A stretch of 10,643 nt of DNA from positions 1 to 10,643 of the forward strand of contig JAGHEC010000156.1 in the NCBI GenBank assembly GCA_021159525.1, written 5' to 3'. The notes below the pieces were generated by a model, which saw only the letters and a list, made by a program, of their open reading frames with translations, did not search any database and was not told the DNA's origin. Shown in pieces: positions 5,759 through 10,643 of the stretch. Position 1 is the first letter of the stretch. Each line of letters opens with the position of its first letter. Source of the stretch: Deltaproteobacteria bacterium (lineage in GTDB: Bacteria; Desulfobacterota; DSM-4660; Desulfatiglandales; Desulfatiglandaceae). A program made the position numbers and the translations under genes.

Positions 5759-8700
5759 TTATTCACCATCACCCGTTGCCCGTTGCGGATTCAGGAGGCC
5801 GTGTATATCGTTCAGGATCACATAGCCGCAGGGGATCAAGAGAAGAGTAATCCCGGTGGCAAAGAGCACCCCGAACCCGAGGCTCACGGCCATGGGGATC
5901 AAAAACCTTGCCTGCAGGCTCCTCTCCAGAATCATGGGCATGAGTCCGGCAAAGGTGGTTAAAGAGGTGAGGATAATGGCCCGGAAACGGAGGGCCCCGG
6001 CCCGGGCCACCGCATCCCGCGGGGTGGCGCCTTGTTCCCGGATCCGGTTGGCCGCGTCGATCAAGACCAGAGAGTCATTGACCACCACCCCGGCCAGCCC
6101 AACCATGCCGAACAGGCTCAAGAGACTCAGATTGAGGCCCATGATCAAATGGCCTGCCATGGCGCCAATGATGCCGAAGGGGATGGCAGCCATGACAATG
6201 AATGGCTGGGAAAAGGATTTGAAAGGGATGGCCAACAGGGCGTAGATGCAGAAGATGGCCACGACAAAACCCTGGACCACATCGGAGAGGGATTCGGCCT
6301 GTTCCTTTCCCTCCCCCTCGATGGTATACCTGAGGCCCGGATACCGTTCCTTCAGGGCCGGCAGGACCCGGGCTTCTACGTCCATCCGCACCTCGTTGGC
6401 ATTGGCAATGGATTCATCCACGTCCGCGGTGACCTTGACCACGCGCAGGCGCTGGGCCCGCTGGATGGAGGCATATCCCTGTTTCATGGTTACCTCGGCC
6501 ACCTGACTGAACGGGACCTCTCTGCCTCCGGCGGTCCTGATGCGCATCTCCTTCACATGACCCAGGGATTTACGTTCCTCCTCCGGATACCGCACCAGGA
6601 CCTTTACCTCGTCCTGGTCGCGCTGGAATCTGACGGCCTCGGCCCCGTAAAAGGCATGCCGGACCTGCCGGGCCAGGTCATTGAGGGTCAGGCCCAGGCT
6701 GCGTGCAGCGGGCTTGAGCTTGAGTTGCATTTCATCTTTTCCGGGGAGAAAGCTGTCACTGATATCAAACACCCCGGGATATGTGGCCAACTCACGCTTG
6801 AGGTCCTCGGCCGCGGCCAGAAGGAGATCGTGATCATCCAACGAGAGATGAACCTCTACCGGGTTGCCTGCACTGAAAAGTTCGCTTTGAAAGATGACGG
6901 ATTCGGCCTCCGGGACCGCACCTACCTGCTCCCGCCACGCCTTCACCAGCTTCAGGGCGCTGATATCCCGCTTCTCGCCTTCCAAGACCTGGACAAAGAT
7001 CTGTGCCAGATTTCCACCGAACTCGGCCGACCTGGACCTGGGGCCATGTCCGCCGGTATGGAGGCCCACAATGGAGATGCAGTACTCGAACAAGGGCGGG
7101 GCCCCTTCGGGCCGTTGTTCCTCAATCCGGGCCAAGGCCTCCTGCGCGGCCTGTTCCAGCCGGCCTACCACCGAGACGGTCCTGGCAACAGGGGTTCCGG
7201 CCGGCATGGTGAGGGTGCAGGTCAGGACATCGCCCTCCACCTTGGGAAAAAATGTAAACTTTATCCATCCCCCCTGCCATACGCCGATGGCCAAAAAAAG
7301 CACCCCGATGCCAATGGCCACGGTGGCATACCGCCACCTAATACACAGATCCACCAGCCTGGCATACGGTCCGTGGATAACCCATTTGAGCCCACGCGAC
7401 ACCAGCTTCTCGGGTTTGGGGACGGAGCGTCGCCTCACGGCCCGTTCCCTGCTCCGGTTGAGATGGGCCGGGAGGATGAGAAGGGACTCCACAAGCGACC
7501 CCATGAGGACCAGAATGACCACGATGGGGAGGTTTTGCATCACCTTCCCCATGCTCCCGGTACCCAGGAGAAGAGGCCAGAAGGCCACTACTGTGGTAAG
7601 CACCGAAAAGATGACCGGTCGCCCCACCTCGACCGTGCCGTTGACGGCGCTCTGGAGAGGGCCTTCGCCTTCTTCATCCCTGCGAAAGACATTCTCGCCC
7701 ACGATGATGGCGTCGTCCACCACTATTCCCAAGACCGTGATAAAGCCAAACAGGGAGACCATGTTGATGGAGATGTCAAACCGGGGAAGCATCCAGAGGG
7801 CTGACAGGAAAGAAACGGGAATCCCCAGGGTCACCCAGAAGGCCAGGCGGATATCCAGGAACATGCCCAAAAGGATGCTCACCAATATTAGGCCAAAGGC
7901 CATGTTCTTCAGCAGCAGCTCGATCCGGCTCTTGAGGATAACGGACATGTCCTGGTAGATGCCGACGTTGATCCCCGGGGGCAGGGCGGGACGGATCTTT
8001 TCGGCATATTGCTTGACCGTGTCCGCCACCTTGAGCGCGTTCTGGTCCGCCACACGGTAAACCTGGATGACCGCGGCCGGCTTTCCCTGGAATCTGGCAA
8101 ACAGATCCACGTCTTCGAAGCCGTCCGTCAGGTCCGCTATCTGGCCAAGGGTGACCTTGGTCCCGTCCGGCCGGGTGAGAACGGGAATATCCGCGTATTC
8201 CGCCGCATAGTACCGCCGGCCCTTGGTGCGGATGAGGACCTCGCCGGCCCCGGTTTTGACGCGGCCTGCAGGGAGGTCCAGGCTCCCCCTCCGCACGGCC
8301 TCCGCTACCTTCCCCAGGGTCAGTCCATACCTTCGCAGGGTCTCTTCGGAGATCTCAACATGGATTTCCCCGGTCCTCACGCCGAACAGGTCCGCCTGGG
8401 TGATCCCCGGCAGGCTTGTAATTTCGTTTTTGATGGTCTCTGCCAGATTCTTGATGGTCGACTCGGACGCGTCCCCATAGACGGCCAGGCTGATGACCTG
8501 GCTCCGGCGGGTCACTTCCCTCACGATCGGCCTCTCGGCCTCTTTGGGAAACGTGGTGATGCTGTCCACCTCCGCCTTGACCTCGTCCAGGAGCTTCTTG
8601 AGGTCCCATCCGTCCATGACCTCTATGGTCACGGCGCCGGAACCTTCCCTGGCAACCGAGTCAATCCTTTTGATTCCGGCCAGGCCGACCACGCGCTCCT

Positions 8701-8905
8701 CGATGCGCCGGATGATGGCCTCTTCCACCTCGGCCGGGGAGGCCCCCATGTACTCGGTGGTAACGGTGATGCGATCGAGCGTAAATTCAGGAAAGACCTC
8801 AACCTTCATGGTCAGACCCGTGACCGCCCCGGCCAGCAGGAAAAAGATCATCAGGAGATTGGCGGCCACATGGTTTTCAGCAAACCAGGCAACAATCCCT
8901 TTCAT
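5759..8905 (-). CDS. RND-family inner-membrane efflux transporter (HAE-like)
   Basis: This 1048-residue protein is a full-length RND pump of the hydrophobe/amphiphile efflux type. It uses the proton gradient to move compounds from the inner membrane or periplasm towards an outer membrane channel. One membrane helix lies at the N-terminus (about 13-33), then a large periplasmic loop to about residue 330, helices 2-6, a second helix bundle start near 545, a second large loop, and the last helices at about 875-1035. The proton-relay motif GIVVDDAIIVGENV is present, with Asp397 and Asp398 (AcrB D407/D408). The AcrB Lys940 position reads VVNDSLVLID with Asn943, as in some non-AcrB RND branches. 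The ATG overlaps the stop of the membrane fusion gene by four bases (ATGA), and AAGGAGG stands just upstream. The substrate is unknown. Confidence 0.95.
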   Translation of the reverse strand: MKGIVAWFAENHVAANLLMIFFLLAGAVTGLTMKVEVFPEFTLDRITVTTEYMGASPAEVEEAIIRRIEERVVGLAGIKRIDSVAREGSGAVTIEVMDGWDLKKLLDEVKAEVDSITTFPKEAERPIVREVTRRSQVISLAVYGDASESTIKNLAETIKNEITSLPGITQADLFGVRTGEIHVEISEETLRRYGLTLGKVAEAVRRGSLDLPAGRVKTGAGEVLIRTKGRRYYAAEYADIPVLTRPDGTKVTLGQIADLTDGFEDVDLFARFQGKPAAVIQVYRVADQNALKVADTVKQYAEKIRPALPPGINVGIYQDMSVILKSRIELLLKNMAFGLILVSILLGMFLDIRLAFWVTLGIPVSFLSALWMLPRFDISINMVSLFGFITVLGIVVDDAIIVGENVFRRDEEGEGPLQSAVNGTVEVGRPVIFSVLTTVVAFWPLLLGTGSMGKVMQNLPIVVILVLMGSLVESLLILPAHLNRSRERAVRRRSVPKPEKLVSRGLKWVIHGPYARLVDLCIRWRYATVAIGIGVLFLAIGVWQGGWIKFTFFPKVEGDVLTCTLTMPAGTPVARTVSVVGRLEQAAQEALARIEEQRPEGAPPLFEYCISIVGLHTGGHGPRSRSAEFGGNLAQIFVQVLEGEKRDISALKLVKAWREQVGAVPEAESVIFQSELFSAGNPVEVHLSLDDHDLLLAAAEDLKRELATYPGVFDISDSFLPGKDEMQLKLKPAARSLGLTLNDLARQVRHAFYGAEAVRFQRDQDEVKVLVRYPEEERKSLGHVKEMRIRTAGGREVPFSQVAEVTMKQGYASIQRAQRLRVVKVTADVDESIANANEVRMDVEARVLPALKERYPGLRYTIEGEGKEQAESLSDVVQGFVVAIFCIYALLAIPFKSFSQPFIVMAAIPFGIIGAMAGHLIMGLNLSLLSLFGMVGLAGVVVNDSLVLIDAANRIREQGATPRDAVARAGALRFRAIILTSLTTFAGLMPMILERSLQARFLIPMAVSLGFGVLFATGITLLLIPCGYVILNDIHGLLNPQRATGDGE

Positions 8906-10089
8906 GAGGGGCCTTCCTCCTTCATGGAAATGGGTCGCACCGCCATGCCGTCCGTGACCGTTTTGAGATGAGAGATCACCACGCGGTCTCCATTACGGAG
9001 CCCTGAGCTGACCTGAACCTGGTCGCCCTCGATACGGGCCACCTCCACCTTGCGGTAGCGAAGCCTTCCATCGGGATCCACCACCCAGACCACATTCCCC
9101 TCCCGAAGGGCGCTCCGGGGGAGGATGGACAGGTGGGGGATCTCATGCCCCTGGATTTCGACCGTGACAAAGAGGCCCATGGCCAGGGGCGGTCTGGTGG
9201 CATAGGGATCGTCCACCCGCACCACCACGCGGACCATACGGGTCTGCTCATCCAGTTTTCCCTCTGCCCTGACTACCCGTCCCTTCCAGGATCGCTCTTT
9301 TCCGGCAATGCGGGCCCGCACCGTCGCGGGCGCGCCCGGGCCCTGGCCCGGGGTAAAGTCGGGGACATGAAACCACTTGAGGCTCTCGTTGTCCAGGGGC
9401 ACGACAATTTCAGCAGACTCAGTGGAAAAAATGGTGGCCAGTTTTTCTCCGGGCCTCACATACTGGCCCAGATCCACATTCTCTTTTTCGACCCTTCCGT
9501 CAAAGGGCGCCCTGATGCGGGTACGTTCCAGATAAAGCACGGCCTTTTTCAAGTCAGCCTTATCCGCCGCCAATTTTGCCCTGGCGGCATCCAGTTGCGG
9601 CTGTTTAAGCACCAGGGGCGGCGGAATTTTACCCTCTGCAGAATCGTCCACGTAGAGCTGAAACCACTCCTCCCTGGCCGCCTTTGATTCCTCCTCGGCC
9701 ATGCGGAGGAGGCTCTCCGAGTTTTTCACCTTGGACCGGGCAAGGATAACGGCCAGGCGGTAATCTTCGGGTTCAATGACCAAGAGCACGTCTCCCTTTT
9801 TGAACCATCCACCGTTAATCAGCGACGGAGCCATACTGACGATCTTCCCATCCACCTGGGACGCCAGGTTGATCTCCCGGAGGGGCCGGACCGTCCCTTC
9901 CCCCTTGACGGTCACGCACCGTGGAGCGGTTTGGACAGCCATGGTCCGGACGACCACCAAAGGCACGTCGGGCTTCTGCTTCTGAATACGGGGTCTGCTT
10001 TGTGTCAGTTTGATCATGCAGAATCCACCCAATGCGATAACACACAGGGCGAGAACAGCCTGAATCCATCTCTTTTTTGTTTTGGTCAT
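8902..10089 (-). CDS. RND efflux periplasmic adaptor (membrane fusion protein)
   Basis: This 395-residue protein bridges the RND transporter and the outer membrane channel. It has a basic N-terminus, then one membrane or uncleaved signal helix (about 9-27). The lipoyl halves are visible: ASQVDGKIVSM (76-86) with KKGDVLLVIEP (97-107), and LERTRIRAPFDGRV (187-200) with GQYVRPGEKLATI (208-220). Between them (about 110-185) lies the helical hairpin that contacts the outer membrane factor. Beta-barrel and membrane-proximal domains follow, with VRVVVRVDDP and the usual GLRNGDRVV near the end. There is no lipobox at the start, so it is probably helix-anchored. GAGGG, about eight bases upstream of 10089, acts as its binding site. 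It lies 34 bases after the outer membrane factor gene and overlaps the transporter gene by four bases. Confidence 0.94.
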   Translation of the reverse strand: MTKTKKRWIQAVLALCVIALGGFCMIKLTQSRPRIQKQKPDVPLVVVRTMAVQTAPRCVTVKGEGTVRPLREINLASQVDGKIVSMAPSLINGGWFKKGDVLLVIEPEDYRLAVILARSKVKNSESLLRMAEEESKAAREEWFQLYVDDSAEGKIPPPLVLKQPQLDAARAKLAADKADLKKAVLYLERTRIRAPFDGRVEKENVDLGQYVRPGEKLATIFSTESAEIVVPLDNESLKWFHVPDFTPGQGPGAPATVRARIAGKERSWKGRVVRAEGKLDEQTRMVRVVVRVDDPYATRPPLAMGLFVTVEIQGHEIPHLSILPRSALREGNVVWVVDPDGRLRYRKVEVARIEGDQVQVSSGLRNGDRVVISHLKTVTDGMAVRPISMKEEGPS

Positions 10090-10123
10090 CTTAAAACCCT
10101 CAAGATACGCGGCGCCTACCCTG

Positions 10124-10643
10124 TTACCACACCGTATATGACCTCAATCCTTGGGTCTCTTTTCCTCTTACGGGTGGCAAGTTCCCCCACCCTCCCCCCA
10201 GGGCGCGATGGAGGGTCACCCGGTTGCTGAGGATGGCAAAATCAACCAGGACCAGGTCATCTTCCGCCTTGAACCGGGTCTGCTGGGCGTTGAGCACAGC
10301 CAGATAATCCACCAGTCCCCGGACATACCGGGCCTCTGCCACCCGTTGGGTGGCCCGGGCCTCCTTCAAAAACCGCACGATTTCCTCGCGTCGTTCGATC
10401 TGTTCCTTGCGGGTCAGCAAGGCCTTTTCCACCTCTGCAAAGGCCCCCAGGACGGTCTTTTCATACTCGGCCACCCCCTGGGCATACCGGGCCTCTGCAG
10501 CCCTCTCGGCGGCCTTCAACCTCCCTGCGTCAAACAACGGCTGAACCAGGGATCCGGCCAGATTCCAGGCGGTATCCGGCTGAAACATGCTCCCTAGAGC
10601 ACTGGAGGAACACCCGTAACTCCCGGTGAGGCTGATGCTGGGA
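10124..10643 (-). CDS. TolC/NodT-type outer membrane efflux factor (C-terminal part, cut by window edge)
   Basis: This is the first visible gene of the pump operon. The frame is open to the window end, so the N-terminal half lies outside; about 172 residues are seen. Its TolC-family marks are a beta-strand segment ending in PDTAWNLAGSLVQPLFDAGR, long amphipathic helices rich in Ala, Glu and Arg (AAERAAEARYAQG, EVEKALLTR), and the repeat-like AEARYVRGLVDYLAVLNAQQT. It ends ALGGGW plus a short tail, typical of NodT-like factors. An internal ATG at 10588 exists, but the codons before it (SISLTGSYG) continue the family pattern, so translation starts further upstream. The protein forms the trimeric outer membrane channel. 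The operon promoter must lie beyond the window. Confidence 0.9.
   Translation of the reverse strand, partial: PSISLTGSYGCSSSALGSMFQPDTAWNLAGSLVQPLFDAGRLKAAERAAEARYAQGVAEYEKTVLGAFAEVEKALLTRKEQIERREEIVRFLKEARATQRVAEARYVRGLVDYLAVLNAQQTRFKAEDDLVLVDFAILSNRVTLHRALGGGWGNLPPVRGKETQGLRSYTVW

Noticed and set aside
6032..7804. Long open frame (590 codons) on the plus strand
   Set aside because: It is fully antisense to the RND transporter gene, which is certain from its motifs. Low-complexity His/Gly/Asp-rich translation is typical of a shadow in GC-rich DNA.
6894..7958. Second long plus-strand frame (354 codons) antisense to the RND gene
   Set aside because: Shadow frame; Ser/Thr/Arg-rich translation without domains or binding site.
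8009..8971. Plus-strand frame of 320 codons across the RND and adaptor junction
   Set aside because: Antisense to two well-supported genes and without recognisable protein features.

Overview
The window looks like chromosomal DNA of a GC-rich, probably anaerobic Gram-negative bacterium. The most likely group is Desulfobacterota (the former Deltaproteobacteria). That rests on gene style and order (a CcsA/HemX-type protein directly before hemA, a divergent MoaE next to MoaC, an SH3-plus-anchor envelope protein, a tripartite RND pump) and is an inference; no rRNA or other marker gene is present.

Left part, plus strand (1-4108). The first 320 bases hold no gene but contain a striking nested inverted repeat (12-108) and a leader with two mutually exclusive hairpins (about 212-266). 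Then come ccsA/hemX (321-1151), hemA (1157-2464), a moaE-like gene (2526-2888), moaC (2995-3438) and an SH3-domain membrane-anchored envelope protein (3431-4108). Spacing runs from an 8-base overlap to 106 bases, so co-transcription is plausible. The set joins tetrapyrrole/cytochrome c supply with molybdenum cofactor synthesis, two cofactor systems that anaerobic respiratory enzymes need.

Middle, plus strand (4109-5758). A hairpin directly follows the SH3 gene. The same stretch, in the same frame, encodes an unmistakable but dead N-terminal fragment of a MaoC-type enoyl-CoA hydratase: no start codon, both catalytic residues changed, second half missing. The fragment ends where the ribosome binding site of the next gene begins. 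That gene (4302-5681) is a hexokinase of the eukaryotic-type fold with all recognisable active-site motifs.

Right part, minus strand (5588-10643). A tripartite RND efflux operon is read towards the hexokinase: outer membrane factor (cut by the window edge), membrane fusion protein (10089-8902), and RND inner-membrane transporter (8905-5759), the last two overlapping by 4 bases. Four bases after the transporter stop lies a good Shine-Dalgarno sequence leading into a 50-codon reading frame that runs antisense into the hexokinase 3' end. It may be a small gene, a truncated one, or chance.

No rRNA, tRNA, CRISPR array, transposase or phage gene was seen. The strongest items for a second look are the 12-108 palindrome, the MaoC remnant, the hexokinase, the MoaE active-site substitutions and the small ORF after the pump.
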